DNA of 64,000 nucleotides from Galeopsis tetrahit (lineage: Eukaryota > Streptophyta > Magnoliopsida > Lamiales > Lamiaceae). Of the stretch, positions 34,420-45,519 are shown piece after piece. The notes under the pieces were generated by a model, which was given only the letters and a program-made list of their open reading frames with translations, searched no databases and was not told where the DNA came from. Location: contig OY776130.1 of NCBI GenBank assembly GCA_963675135.1, forward strand, positions 60,297,808-60,361,807, given 5' to 3'. Position 1 is the stretch's first letter. Every line of letters starts with the position of its first letter. A program made the position numbers and the translations under genes.

Positions 34420-37400
34420 CTAATCTGAAAGAGTACCTCCTTCTGGATTTGGAACGCAGAATGCATCAAGGAGTCTCTTGTGAATCAGACAGATATGGTC
34501 TTCATCTTCAATCTTCTCTTTCTCGAGTAGTTGTTCTTCAAATTTCTTGATTCTATTGATGTCAACTCTTTTACCTGAACTTGTCATGGGACATTTCCAT
34601 TCAGGAAATTCAGGAACAAGAATGTTGAAGTTAGCACCAGCAGAAATCCTCAAGATTAGATGCCACAACTTCCTGTGTTGTCCTTCCATGAACCTGTCAA
34701 ATAAAGAGTACAGTTCATCTTGACTTTCAGCATCACCATACTTCCTAATTATCCAATGATCAAGTTCCCATTGACTCTTCACTTCAATCCATTCGGCTCT
34801 ATGCTCATTATCTATGAAGTGATCAATGAACTTGTCTTCCATCTTGTCTTCATCAGCTTTCAACTTCTGCAACCTTTCAATATGCTTAACAATCTTCTTT
34901 TTGCTTGCATAGTGAATCTCATCATCAGCAATTCTTTGCTTCTTCTCAACTGTTGCAGTAGCAGTAGGCTCTTCAATATTCAGCTTTCTCTTAACTCGTC
35001 TGGTCTGAATCTCTGCTTCAGGAGACGCAATACCTTTGCCTTTTGCTAACTTCAGCTCATCTGCTCTTACCTTCTCAAGTTCAGCAGTCTTGACTAGCCT
35101 TCTCTTAGGCCTTCTGAGCTCTTGTATTGCTTCAGCAGCCTCCTTAGCTTCTGGTTCAGCAGACTTAGCCTTCTCAATCTTACTTGACTCTTCCCCCTTT
35201 TTGGCTTCATCAGTAGCCTTAAGAGTGAAAAGACTAGTAAATCGAGTCATCTCTTCTAGCATAGCTTGCTTCATAGCTTCAGTAGCTTTTTCAATCTGCC
35301 TTTGATGAGAACCGTCTTGACTCAACTTGTCCAGTTTGGTTGCCACCAACTCCAGCTTCTGTGTAGACAAGTTCAATTCATTCTTAAAATGAGTTGTAGT
35401 CAGACGTAACTTCCTGTTCTCCTCAGTCATAGCACTGATAAACTCTTTCGCTTGTGCTAACTGGTCATAGGCTTCTTTCCTTTGGACATCAGCTACTTCG
35501 ATTTTGGCTCTATAGACTCGTTCCATCTTCTTGGATTCAGTAGCTAGAATACGAGCAAAATCAACTGAGCTTTTCTCCGAGTATTCAACTTGATTCTGGA
35601 GAAATCCTTCGATCTGCTTAAACATCTCTTGCCTGAAGTCGTTATCCAACTGATTGACTTCATTCAAGATCATCTCTTTTGAACTTGTCACAAGGACACT
35701 GTTCTGTTCAACAAGAGATTTCTTAAGTTCAGTCTTGAGAAAATCATCGATAGTTGACTTGATGACAGTCTTCAAATCTTCTTTTAACTCATCTATCGAG
35801 GCGACTGGGATAGCATGAGACGACTGAACATTAATGACATTATCTTCCTGAACTTTCTCAATAAGTTCATCTTCAGTAAACATAACTGCATCCATGAACT
35901 CATCATCTTCTTTACCAAGCATGAGTGAGTCGACTTCATCTTCATCACTTTCAACAATTTCTTCCAATTGTTCTGAAGTCTGAACTACCATCTCAGCTAT
36001 TTCCGGCTTGATCTCGTCTTCCACCAGATCAGTCTGGGTTCCGACGTCGAATGCGAACACATCCTCAATGACACCATCCGGAATATTCAGCAGCTTTTTG
36101 ACTAAATCAACCAAGGCTTTGCGAGGGAACAGTTCGGAGTGATCCTTAACTCCACTGTTTTCTTTTTGTTCCATCTCCCAATCCATGAAATTGGAGATTC
36201 CGCCCATGCCTTGAATGACTTCAAAAAGATCATCCGTAGAAGATTTCTTCAGAGCAAACCACGTGCAAATCCGTACGAGCTTCTCAAACTGTTCAGAAGC
36301 TGTGTCGATGTCAAGAGTCGAGAGCTGCTTCTTCAGATTTCTTGAAACTCGAGCACGAACCCTCTTCTCTCGCAGACACATCGGATAATATACCAGGGAT
36401 TCAAATCTAACAACAGACGGGTCCTGAGTAGATGGGGTCTCTAACTCAGCTGTTGCAGTGGCAACTGGCGTCTTGTCTGAAGTAGATGGGTTGGAGGGTT
36501 CACCATATTCTGGTGAGGGAGAGGGAGTAAAGGCAGTGGTCTCTATGGGCTTTGATGTGGCTAGGTCAGGTATGACAACTGTCGGAGTATCAGTTGTATC
36601 TTGTTTGGGAGTGATTTGGGGATGACTGACTCTAAGCGGTAATGCCGCCAGTACATGTGAGGTTGAGGGTAAAGGACGAGGCCTAGATCGATGTGATCTA
36701 GCCTTGGTTCGAACAGTAGAGAGAGAGAGAGAAGGAATTGACAAAGTTTGTGAAGAGGTACCAACCTGGTGACTCGTCTCTTCTGGTGGAGGTGGAGTTC
36801 CAACTCTTACAAGAGTATACATCTCAGGAACTTGAGCACTAGGCTTCTTCACTAGATCAGTCTCCTCCTCTGATTGGGTCTCTTCTGAATCATCACCATT
36901 CGACTCAGCTTTCGTAGTGGCCTTCGCTTCTTCATCATTAGACTCATCTTCTGAGGAACTAGATGAGTTGCCATAGGGTAAGACGTCTGAGTCGTCTATC
37001 TGAACTCGTCTAGGGGCAGCTGGCCTCGCAGCAGCCTGCTTCCTCTGGGCTTCCGACTTTAAGTAGAATTTGAGAGGATGGAAGGGCTTTCCTTTGCTCC
37101 AGTCCGACTTGTTGGGTAACAACAAGGGGAGTAGGATACTCAACTTGTTGCCGTACCCAACCGTGTGAGACACCACACAATTGCATGAATCGGTATCCAC
37201 TCGAACACTCTTCTCGAAATACATCATCCGATCCGCAATCAGCTTGAACCAATTGCCTTCAGTAATTCCGTCGTAGATTGCCGCCATCACCCTTGTCTTG
37301 GCTTGGGTGACTGCATCAAATGAACCAGTGGCACATAGAAGCATCTTACTTGCTATGTCCAGTAGAGTGCGATACTTCTCCAACAATTCGGCCTTCTTAA

Positions 37401-37836
37401 CAGCAGGGGCCTTGCCGTCCGATTTGAGCTTCAACTTCCTTCCACAAAAGATGCTCAAATACCTCATCTCTTGTCCAGTGGCATAGTTCTCCACATCAAT
37501 CGTTCCGATGGGCAGCCTTAAATGCCTAAAAAGCACCTCACGAGTGAGTTCAACTCGGCTCGTTCCTATGAAAGATTCAATTTCATCTCCTCGTCTTGTG
37601 GCGTTGGCATAGAACAATAACACCTCTTCCTCCAAGACGACTTGAGGAAATGCTTCCAGATAAGGCTTCAGTCCACAATGTGAGCACTTATCAAGGATCT
37701 CTTGGTTTCCAGCAGTGTGAAGCCCTTTGAAGAACATCGAGGGTTCCACATGCACCTTGTTCTCCGAAATATACTTTCCAAGATTGAACCTCGCTTGCAT
37801 GTTAGTTCTGACATCGAAAAGAGAAACAATCGACAT
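34420..37836 (-). CDS. E2 ORF3, 1138-aa accessory protein of unknown function
   Basis: One intact ORF between pol and the PPT, matching the position and architecture of E1 ORF3. The N-terminal domain has a Leu/Tyr-rich plant-transposon-protein-like pattern (VLLFYANATRRG, FRHLRLPIG) and TGS...R-V-MAA near 170-190. The middle (280-480) is Ser/Thr/Pro-rich. Acidic stretches and a long coiled coil follow at about 690-880, then a Lys-rich region and a C-terminal Trp-rich domain. A TQT motif (residues 600-602, in VGTQTDL) resembles a dynein light chain LC8 anchor. No membrane segment is visible. Sequence identity to E1 is low, but the layout is the same. Confidence 0.85.
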   Translation of the reverse strand: MSIVSLFDVRTNMQARFNLGKYISENKVHVEPSMFFKGLHTAGNQEILDKCSHCGLKPYLEAFPQVVLEEEVLLFYANATRRGDEIESFIGTSRVELTREVLFRHLRLPIGTIDVENYATGQEMRYLSIFCGRKLKLKSDGKAPAVKKAELLEKYRTLLDIASKMLLCATGSFDAVTQAKTRVMAAIYDGITEGNWFKLIADRMMYFEKSVRVDTDSCNCVVSHTVGYGNKLSILLPLLLPNKSDWSKGKPFHPLKFYLKSEAQRKQAAARPAAPRRVQIDDSDVLPYGNSSSSSEDESNDEEAKATTKAESNGDDSEETQSEEETDLVKKPSAQVPEMYTLVRVGTPPPPEETSHQVGTSSQTLSIPSLSLSTVRTKARSHRSRPRPLPSTSHVLAALPLRVSHPQITPKQDTTDTPTVVIPDLATSKPIETTAFTPSPSPEYGEPSNPSTSDKTPVATATAELETPSTQDPSVVRFESLVYYPMCLREKRVRARVSRNLKKQLSTLDIDTASEQFEKLVRICTWFALKKSSTDDLFEVIQGMGGISNFMDWEMEQKENSGVKDHSELFPRKALVDLVKKLLNIPDGVIEDVFAFDVGTQTDLVEDEIKPEIAEMVVQTSEQLEEIVESDEDEVDSLMLGKEDDEFMDAVMFTEDELIEKVQEDNVINVQSSHAIPVASIDELKEDLKTVIKSTIDDFLKTELKKSLVEQNSVLVTSSKEMILNEVNQLDNDFRQEMFKQIEGFLQNQVEYSEKSSVDFARILATESKKMERVYRAKIEVADVQRKEAYDQLAQAKEFISAMTEENRKLRLTTTHFKNELNLSTQKLELVATKLDKLSQDGSHQRQIEKATEAMKQAMLEEMTRFTSLFTLKATDEAKKGEESSKIEKAKSAEPEAKEAAEAIQELRRPKRRLVKTAELEKVRADELKLAKGKGIASPEAEIQTRRVKRKLNIEEPTATATVEKKQRIADDEIHYASKKKIVKHIERLQKLKADEDKMEDKFIDHFIDNEHRAEWIEVKSQWELDHWIIRKYGDAESQDELYSLFDRFMEGQHRKLWHLILRISAGANFNILVPEFPEWKCPMTSSGKRVDINRIKKFEEQLLEKEKIEDEDHICLIHKRLLDAFCVPNPEGGTLSD

Positions 37837-38728
37837 CTTTTAGAGAGTAAAGTAAGAGCTAGGTAGGTTTGATTTGCAAGAAACTCGAGAGCTAGAGTAG
37901 GAGAGTTATGAAAACGTAAGTCGAGTTGTGGGAAAGGTGAGTTTTGTTAGAACTGAAAAGTGATCCAACGGCCAAGATTGAATTGTTTAATCCAACGGTC
38001 GAGACCTTTGAAATTCGGTTACGGAATCGAGAATATTATGTGATTTGATATTGTAAGTTTTGAAATCCGGCTCTTCTTAGTTAGGACAGGGAGTGTACAC
38101 ATCTGACCTAGTGTAGTAGAGTAAGAACTGGGTGTATACACCTCATTAAGAATGGGAGTGTATAAATCCAATTCTAGGGTTTTCAAAATTTAGCATTATC
38201 TAATTACTATAATACCCTTAATCCGTTTGAATAGACACTTAACATATTTCAATCAAGAGAAACACTTAGCTTGTCTGTTCGAGTCCATCCAGAACAGACG
38301 AGTAGACTTAAGCTTCGCAAGACGAGTTGGCTCAAGTACACAAGACGAGTTCCCCCTTCGCCTGTGCCTGTCTATTCTGAACGTCGAACGACTGTATGTA
38401 CCTATCTCATCATTTTCAATGTGTAATCATAGGTACAGGTAGAGTAAGATAAATAAGATGAATATCAATCTAAAGCAATGATCAAGGTTTCGAACAAGAT
38501 GACCTGTTAACAAACATAAGAGTCAACATAAGGATTTTTAAGAAATCAAGGATTCCCCCTTAAATGTTTATTCCCTTGGTATTACCCTCAGCTTTACCAG
38601 CTTCCTCATTGGGTTGTTTTGGTCATCTAGTCTAGCCTTGTATACCTATCTGTTGGATGAGTAGTCGAGTGCTCTGGTCTAGTGATCTTGTCTCCTCTTA
38701 TTGATGTACCTATTCTGTTAGTACATAG
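37837..38728 (-). other. E2 spacer between pol and ORF3
   Basis: About 890 bp without coding features. On the minus strand the last 100 bases before the ORF3 ATG are a C/T-rich, UTR-like leader (TCTCCTACTCTAGCTCTCG and on), like the leader of E1 ORF3. Confidence 0.5.
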
Positions 38729-41700
38729 CTATAGGCAAGTAGGATCTAAATCAATTAATCCTAGACTAATGCATAACTCACGAAATCGTGCCTCAGCTAA
38801 TGGTTTTGTAAAAATGTCAGCTCTTTGAAAATCAGTATGAATCTTTTCCATGCGAATATCCTTCTTTTCTACATGATCACGTATGAAATGATGCTTCACA
38901 TCAACATGCTTACATCGTGTGTGTAAAACAGGATTTTGTGTAATGGAAATTGCACTATTACTATCACAGAAAATAGGAACATTTGATTCATGTATATTGT
39001 AATCACGTAACTGTTGTATGAGCCAGAGTAGTTGACTACAGCAGCTACCAGCAGCCATGTACTCGGCTTCGGTAGTAGAGGTAGCAACACTAGTCTGCTT
39101 TTTAGAAAACCAAGATATGAGTTTTGTGCCTAGAAATTGACAAGAACCAGAAGTAGATTTCATATCTATTCTACAGCCTCCAAAGTCTGAGTCTGAATAC
39201 CCACTTAAGGATAGATCATCATTTGAAGGATACCATATACCACGATTGATGGTCCCTTTCAAATATTTCAAGATCCTTTTGGTAGTTTCCATGTGACTTT
39301 CTTTTGGATTGGCTTGGAATAGAGCACAAACACCAACAGAGAATGCAATGTCAGGTCTACTAGCAGTTAGATACAGTAAAGAACCAATTAAGCCACGATA
39401 ATAGGATTGGTCAGCACATTTACCGTTCTCATCTGGATCCATTCCGTAAGTTGGTTGCATTGGTACACCAGTGGACTTACATGTTTTGATCCCATACTTG
39501 TCTAGAAGATTTCTAGTGTACTTCGCCTGATTTATGAAAATACCTTCTGGAGTTTGTTTTACTTGAAGTCCAAGAAAGTAGTTCATTTCACCCATCATAG
39601 ACATCTCAAATTTACTTTGCATGAGTGTTGAAAAACTTTCACTCAGCCTTTTGTTAGGTGACCCAAAAATGATGTCATCTACGTAAATTTGGACGAGTAA
39701 AATGTCCTTCCCTTCTTGTCTTCTGAACAAGGTTCGATCGACCTTGCCCTTAGTAAAACCATTTTCCAATAGAAAGAGAGATAAAGTGTCATACCATGCT
39801 CTTGGAGCTTGCTTTAGTCCATATAAGGCCTTCTTTAATCTGTACACCTGGTTGCCTTTGACTTCGAAACCTGGAGGTTGTTCAACATACACTTCTTCCG
39901 CAAGAATACCGTTAAGAAATGCACTTTTAACATCCATTTGATATACAGTAAACTTCATGTGAGCAGCATATGCAAGGAACAATCTAATGGCTTCTAGTCT
40001 AGCAACAGGAGCATATGTTTCATCATAGTCTATGCCTTCAGCTTGTGAGTAGCCTTGGGCGACTAATCTAGCCTTATTTCTAACGACTAAATCATTCTCA
40101 TCTTTCTTATTCTTGAAAATCCATCGAGTGCCAACTACATTATGATGTTTCGGCCTATCGACAAGTTCCCATACGTCGTTTCGAACAAACTGGTTCAACT
40201 CGTCTTGCATAGCGATGATCCAATTACTATCAGCCAATGCCTCTTTAACAGTGGTAGGCTCAATAGATGAGAGGAAACAACACCAGCAAAACATAGTTGG
40301 ACTAGACTGTTCTTGCGACTCAAAGAGTTGTCGTCTAGTCTTCACACCTATAGTAGAGTCACCAAGGATATTTTCAGTATCATGCGCAGATTTCCATGTT
40401 TTCCTATTCTTAACAGGAATACTAACATCATCTATATCATGTACAGCATCATGCATGTCAACATCATTTGTATCATCAACAGATTTAACAGGAGTAGATG
40501 AGTCAACTAGAGCAGGCATGTCAACTGGTCTAGAGGACTTACCTTGAGCACTTACTTTCTCCTTGTCATCAGAATCGAGAGCTTTTAGGAATGGGTTGTA
40601 GACTTGTACGGATTCATATATCTCTGAATCTTTGTCAGATTCGATTGATAGATCAGTTACCTTCTTACTGATCTTGTCGGCAGACGAGTCCTGTTGAGAT
40701 TCATCGAAAACCACATGTGGTGTTTCTTCCACACAAAGAGTTGAGTAGTTGAATACTCTAAAAGATTTGCTAGTCGAGGAGTATCCTAAGAATATCCCCT
40801 CGTCTGCTTTAGCATCGAAAGCATTCAACTTGCTCTTTCCATTGTTGTGAATGAAACACTTACAGCCAAATATATGGAAATATGAAACTCTTGGTTTTCT
40901 ACCTTTCCAAACCTCATAAGGTGTCTTGCCTAGAGCTTTGTTGATCGCGCTTCTATTATGTGAATGGCATGCAGTGTTGATAGCTTCAGCCCAAAACTTT
41001 TGAGGTGTCTTGAACTCAGCTATCATGGTTCTACAGGCTTCTTTGAGAGTTCGATTCCTTCTTTCTGCTACACCGTTCTGTTGTGGTGTCCTAGCTGCAC
41101 TAGTAAGGTGCTGGATACCACGTTTAGTACAAAATTCTTTGATATAGCAATTAATGAACTCAGTTCCCTTGTCACTTCGAATTTTGACAATAGACTGGTT
41201 CTTCTCAACTTGTAACTTCTTCAACAGTTCAGGCAGAAGTGTTTGTGTATCACTCTTCTTGTGTAGAAAGACTACCCAAGTGAACTTAGAATAGTCGTCT
41301 ACAAAAACAAGTGTGTACCTTCTACCGTTCAAGGTTGGAGGAGTTATTGGTCCATGAAGATCCATATGTAGGAGTTCTAGAACTCTACTAGTTGAGAGAG
41401 TAGGAATTGACTTAAATGAACCTTTAACCTGTTTACCCTGTTGACAAGCCGTGCATACATGTGACTTGTAGTAAACTTCATTGGGAATACCTTCTACAAG
41501 GTAATCTCTGGCTGTCTTATTAAGAACCTTAAAGTTTAGATGACAGAGGCGTCTATGCCAGAGCCAGCCAAGTTCTTTAGGATTCTTAGTAAGTAGGCAG
41601 GTGTCCCTCGGACAACTGTTCCAGTTCACTATGTACACACTACCTTGTCTTACGCCGACTAGTAGAACTGTGTGCGTCCTTTTGTCAATGATTTCTCATT

Positions 41701-42001
41701 TGCGGCTCTTGAACTGCACCTTGTAACCACGATCACAAAATTGTGAAACAGAGAGTAGATTATATTTCAAACCTTCAACATATGAGACATCTTGAATTTC
41801 GACGTCTCCATTCCGGATGTAACCAAATCCTTTAATGACAGCAGTGGAGCTATCACCAAATATTACTTTTGGTCCTTCTTGCTCATGGTAGCTAGACAAG
41901 AGAGCTTTGGTACCAGTCATGTGGTGCGAACAACCACTGTCTATGTACCAGGTTTCTCCTACTGAGCCACCCTTCTTATACAAGTCAAGTCGACCCTGCA
42001 A
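38729..42001 (-). pseudogene. E2 Pol: protease, integrase, RT, RNase H, one in-frame TGA
   Basis: Copia-order polyprotein. Protease WYIDSGCSHHMTG is near 41945. Next come the GAG-pre-integrase finger (WHRRLCHLN, CTACQQGK), the integrase core (MDLHGPIT, FVDDYSKFTW, RSDKGTEF, PQQNGVAERRNR), RT with YVDDIIFGS (about 39690-39650), and RNase H ending in ADIFTKPLAEARF. The frame opens at TTGCAGG after the gag stop and is not in frame with gag. A single TGA (41698-41696) separates protease from integrase; otherwise it is open to the end. Apart from this break it looks competent. Confidence 0.92.
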
Positions 42002-42035
42002 TAGATGATATTCAATAACTTAGGTACCCATTTGT

Positions 42036-44588
42036 TTATTGGGGTCCTTGGGGGTTAGTCATGTTCAGAGGAATCCAGATATACATTGGAGTCTTGAACA
42101 AGTTCGATCTTTTAAGCTTTCGCCCATATTTGTTGCAAAATAAGACCTTGTTGTCCTTCTCTGGCCTATCAGTCGAGTTCGGGTCTACTCTTTGGAGATA
42201 GCCTTTCGACTTAATCTCTACTTGAGCAGGCACTTGTCTATGATAGTTAGAGTAGGGTTTGAAAGCATTAGGTCCATACGGTTTATAGACGCGTTTGGGT
42301 CTTTCCTCACTTAAAATATCGTATGATAGAGGTGGAGGATATAGGACAGCTTGTGTACGATATTTTGGAGCTACCTGTCTAGGTCTAGACGAGTAGAGTT
42401 GAGACTGCCTTATAAATGGAGGTCTAGACTCTTGTCGTCTAGTCTGTACCTGTCTAGTACTCGTCTCCTCAGGATACCAGTCCTCGTATCTGACCTGGTT
42501 GGGTCGTCCACGATTAGTGGTCCTTTGAAGATTAGTTCTAGATGGAACAGGCTTGCTGTTACCATTTTTTTTACCTCCCTTGGTAATCGGAATGTTAACT
42601 CGAGCTTGTTTAGGTACAGTACCATTAGAAGGAGTTCCAATATCGTATAACATTGGTCCTTTTCCTTTATCATTTGGCAAAAGTCTTGCTTTAATAGTAG
42701 TAGGGTTCTTAATGACTCGAGTAGACGAGCTAGATGACTCAGCACCTATACCAGTCTTGTCACCTGGATCTCTATACCTATCTGACAGTTCAAGGTTAAT
42801 CTTTGAAGAATTAACCAGGTCAGTAAGTTTGAGATCAAGTGTAACTACCTCGGTCTCTAAGAACTTATTACGTTCTTCAAGTCTGTTGCACTTGTTCTTT
42901 AAAACATTGAATTCATTTCTCTCAGTTGCATGTATCTTAAGTAGGTCTTGATATAACCTGTCTGTCAACGCACACTTTTCTTTGAGTTTACTCAACTCTT
43001 CAGTCAAGCGTTTATTTAGGACTGTTATATTAGGATCTACTTTTGACTGAGCTTCCTTAAGATCAATGATTTCTTGTTTTAATGCAATGTTTTCATCACT
43101 GACTTCAATGAATGCTTGGTTAGCAAGTAGAAGGTCGTCTTCGACTGCACTAGTCGAGTGCTGAAGACTACTTCCTACTTCACTACTAGCAGTGTCACTT
43201 TCATCAGTTTCTGAATCATCACAAGATTGAAAAGATGTAGCAGATGATACCTCTTGGTCGATTTTAGCCATGCAGCATAGGCCATCATCTACTATGAATG
43301 CTTCGTCGTGATCTTGATCAGTTGAGTGACTAGATACGGACGATGGCAACTCGTCTGAATCCGAATCAGAGTCATCATTGGCCATCATAGCCTTTTTGCC
43401 ACAGTTATATCTTCTTTCTCTTCGTGCCTTGCGTTCTTCACGATCATCAGTGCTCAGGTCTGGACATTCATATATGTAGTGACCTGGCTTTTCACAATTA
43501 TAGCACAAGAGATCATTAGTAGCCTTTTTAATAGGAGATTTGTCCCTACGTTTATCACGTCTATCAGAACGTTGAATCTTCCTATCGTCAGACTCTCTAT
43601 CTCGTCTGTTACTTTTCGAGACTTCGTCTCTCCTTTCGGACGAGTTTCGGTCTCGTCTGGTCTCAGACGAGTTCTTAGAAGTAGATGCTCTATGATCCCT
43701 ATAGAACTTCTTGTATCTTCCGAAGCGTTTATTGAGCCTATCAAACTTTCTAACCATGAGACTCATCTGATCCTTTAAACTAAGATCAGTATCTAACTCA
43801 TCTTTCACAGAGGCAGACTTAGTTCTAGACTTGGACCTGTCTACCTTAGAGGACTTAGAAGAGCTAGACTTAAAGGCAACGTTCTTAGATACAGCATGTT
43901 CTCTATCACTACTGGCTAGTGGTTCATCTTCGTCTAAATCAAACTCATGGGCTTTAAGAGTTTGAAACATGGTTTCAGCAGTCCACGTATCAATATCTTG
44001 AGTGTTCTTAACAAGCATCTTTACCATTTTCCAACGACCATCAAGACTCTTCAAAATCCTAAGATTGATCTCACGAGCAGTATAAGATTTACCAAGTACT
44101 TCCAAATCATTCATGATCTTAGTAAAACGAGTATCCAGCTGGTCGATAGTTTCGCCAGCTTTCATCTGAAATGATTCAAATCTTTGGACAGCTGTGGAGA
44201 GTTTGCTTTCTTTGATTAGGGAGGTCCCTTCACAAAGGATAGCTAGTCTGTCCCACATTTCTTTGGCAGTCTTACATTTTAACACTTTTCCCAGATACTC
44301 GTTAGGAAGGGTGTGTAAAATGTAATTCTTTGCCAAACTATCCAAATTATTTTGACGCATTTCTTCTGAGGTTAGATCTGACCTGGGTTTCTTGACGAGA
44401 GTACCAATTGGTTTGCTTGGGTCAAGAACAGCAGTATTTGGAATCATCGTAACAATGGGTCCTTCTGTGATGACAGAGATCATTAGGTCGTGCGTGGAAC
44501 TGAAAATGGCTTCCATTCGCAGCTTCCAGTAGTCGTAGTCTTGAACCTGGAACTTGGGTAACTTGTTAGCGCTGATCTCAAGAGACAT
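42036..44588 (-). CDS. E2 Gag ORF, 850 aa
   Basis: Structural protein related to E1 Gag. The N-terminus reads MSLEISANKLPKFQVQDYDY and a UBN2-type capsid region follows (EMWDRLAILCEGTS, FDLDEDEPL). A zinc knuckle CYNCEKPGHYIYEC lies near residues 360-375. Ser/Asp-rich stretches and a coiled coil come next (about 480-600), then a basic Arg/Gln-rich tail. Length and layout match the extended Gags of Sirevirus-like elements. It ends at TAA 42038-42036. The next pol frame is shifted, so Pol needs frameshifting, splicing or re-initiation. Confidence 0.92.
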   Translation of the reverse strand: MSLEISANKLPKFQVQDYDYWKLRMEAIFSSTHDLMISVITEGPIVTMIPNTAVLDPSKPIGTLVKKPRSDLTSEEMRQNNLDSLAKNYILHTLPNEYLGKVLKCKTAKEMWDRLAILCEGTSLIKESKLSTAVQRFESFQMKAGETIDQLDTRFTKIMNDLEVLGKSYTAREINLRILKSLDGRWKMVKMLVKNTQDIDTWTAETMFQTLKAHEFDLDEDEPLASSDREHAVSKNVAFKSSSSKSSKVDRSKSRTKSASVKDELDTDLSLKDQMSLMVRKFDRLNKRFGRYKKFYRDHRASTSKNSSETRRDRNSSERRDEVSKSNRRDRESDDRKIQRSDRRDKRRDKSPIKKATNDLLCYNCEKPGHYIYECPDLSTDDREERKARRERRYNCGKKAMMANDDSDSDSDELPSSVSSHSTDQDHDEAFIVDDGLCCMAKIDQEVSSATSFQSCDDSETDESDTASSEVGSSLQHSTSAVEDDLLLANQAFIEVSDENIALKQEIIDLKEAQSKVDPNITVLNKRLTEELSKLKEKCALTDRLYQDLLKIHATERNEFNVLKNKCNRLEERNKFLETEVVTLDLKLTDLVNSSKINLELSDRYRDPGDKTGIGAESSSSSTRVIKNPTTIKARLLPNDKGKGPMLYDIGTPSNGTVPKQARVNIPITKGGKKNGNSKPVPSRTNLQRTTNRGRPNQVRYEDWYPEETSTRQVQTRRQESRPPFIRQSQLYSSRPRQVAPKYRTQAVLYPPPLSYDILSEERPKRVYKPYGPNAFKPYSNYHRQVPAQVEIKSKGYLQRVDPNSTDRPEKDNKVLFCNKYGRKLKRSNLFKTPMYIWIPLNMTNPQGPQ

Positions 44589-44773
44589 GATTTCAAGAAA
44601 TAAGTGCTAAGTAGTGTTATGATCAAGAAAAACAGATAAGTCAAGAACAGGGAGCACGAAACAGATATAACAAGAGTATTTGATCAAGAACACGTAAGCA
44701 ACTACAATCAAGGAACAAGACTTCACCCTAAGTCTTAAGTCGGTTATCAAGAAACAGCAGTTCGAAAACTACT

Positions 44774-44787
44774 GCTCTGATACCACT
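44774..44787 (-). promoter_or_regulatory. E2 primer binding site
   Basis: Minus strand AGTGGTATCAGAGC directly inside the 5' LTR, identical to the E1 site: an AG spacer plus 12 nt complementary to the initiator tRNA-Met 3' end. Confidence 0.93.
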
Positions 44788-45408
44788 TGTAGGTCCCCAA
44801 AGTTGAGTTAATAACGAGTAAGCTAGTGAAAATGTCTAGAGGGGGGTGAATAGACTTTTCAAAATTCTATCGAAATATCAGAATACAATATGCGGAATAC
44901 GAAATTAACAATGAGCCCAATTCAAGTTTATACTCAACTTCTTAATTCGAGAACTCTGTTCTATACTCAACTTGTCTTGTAGTCCACCTGTCTTGAGTAG
45001 TAGACTTCAACTCTTCTTGACTGGTCTTCCTTGTTCAATCAGTAGACTATACTAAACCTATCAAGACTATTACATTACTTTAAGCTTTCATAATACAAGC
45101 TTAGTCAACTTATAAACTATACAATAAAACTAATCTATTACATATAAAAACATCATGAGCTCTATACAACATTTAAATAGCTCAGTAACAAACTTAAACA
45201 AATACTGTAAACACATATGAAGTACTTATAAACTGTACTTATCTTTTCATGTGAACTTATGTGAACTCTACTGGTCTTGTACAAGATGACTTAACTCAAC
45301 TAGACTAGATTAGTCAACACTTAGAAAATATTCATACTACTTTTGGCTTATCAAAACTTTATCTTTTATTCATCATTTAGGACTTGTTATAGGATTCATA
45401 TCCCAACA
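44788..45408 (-). repeat. E2 5' LTR
   Basis: 621 bp, TG...CA ends on the minus strand, about three substitutions from the 3' LTR. Adjacent ATTTG is the target duplicate. Confidence 0.95.
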
Positions 45409-45519
45409 ATTTGTAATACACACTTAGAGGTGGAATAAGAGATTTCTATATTATCTCTACATCTTGTTCACTTATGTAATATATGGAGTTATACTTTTAA
45501 GTTGTTTCACAACATAAAT

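Larger units (their letters stand above)
33604..45408 (-). mobile_element. Copia element E2, 11.8 kb, three-ORF, Sirevirus-like
   Basis: Complete LTR retrotransposon on the minus strand with two 621-bp LTRs. A perfect target duplication ATTTG (33599-33603 and 45409-45413) lies within the 3' LTR of E3. Coding order on the minus strand is gag (44588-42036), pol (42001-38729), ORF3 (37836-34420). The polypurine tract is identical to that of E1. The LTRs differ by about three substitutions, so the insertion is recent and is the youngest layer of this nest. Confidence 0.97.
28498..45514 (+). mobile_element. Copia element E3, decayed, split by E2
   Basis: LTRs of 249 bp each: 28498-28746, and 33456-33603 joined to 45414-45514. 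The flanking duplication is TAAAT (28493-28497 and 45515-45519). A polypurine tract TCAAGGGGGAG precedes the 3' LTR. The internal region, about 4.7 kb, carries broken gag and pol. By eye the LTRs differ at only two positions, one of them at the first bases (TT instead of TG in the 5' LTR). Confidence 0.93.
33456..45514 (+). repeat. E3 3' LTR, interrupted by E2
   Basis: The LTR is 33456-33603 plus 45414-45514. The two pieces sum to 249 bp, exactly the length of the 5' LTR. E2 and one copy of its ATTTG target duplication lie between them. Confidence 0.93.
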
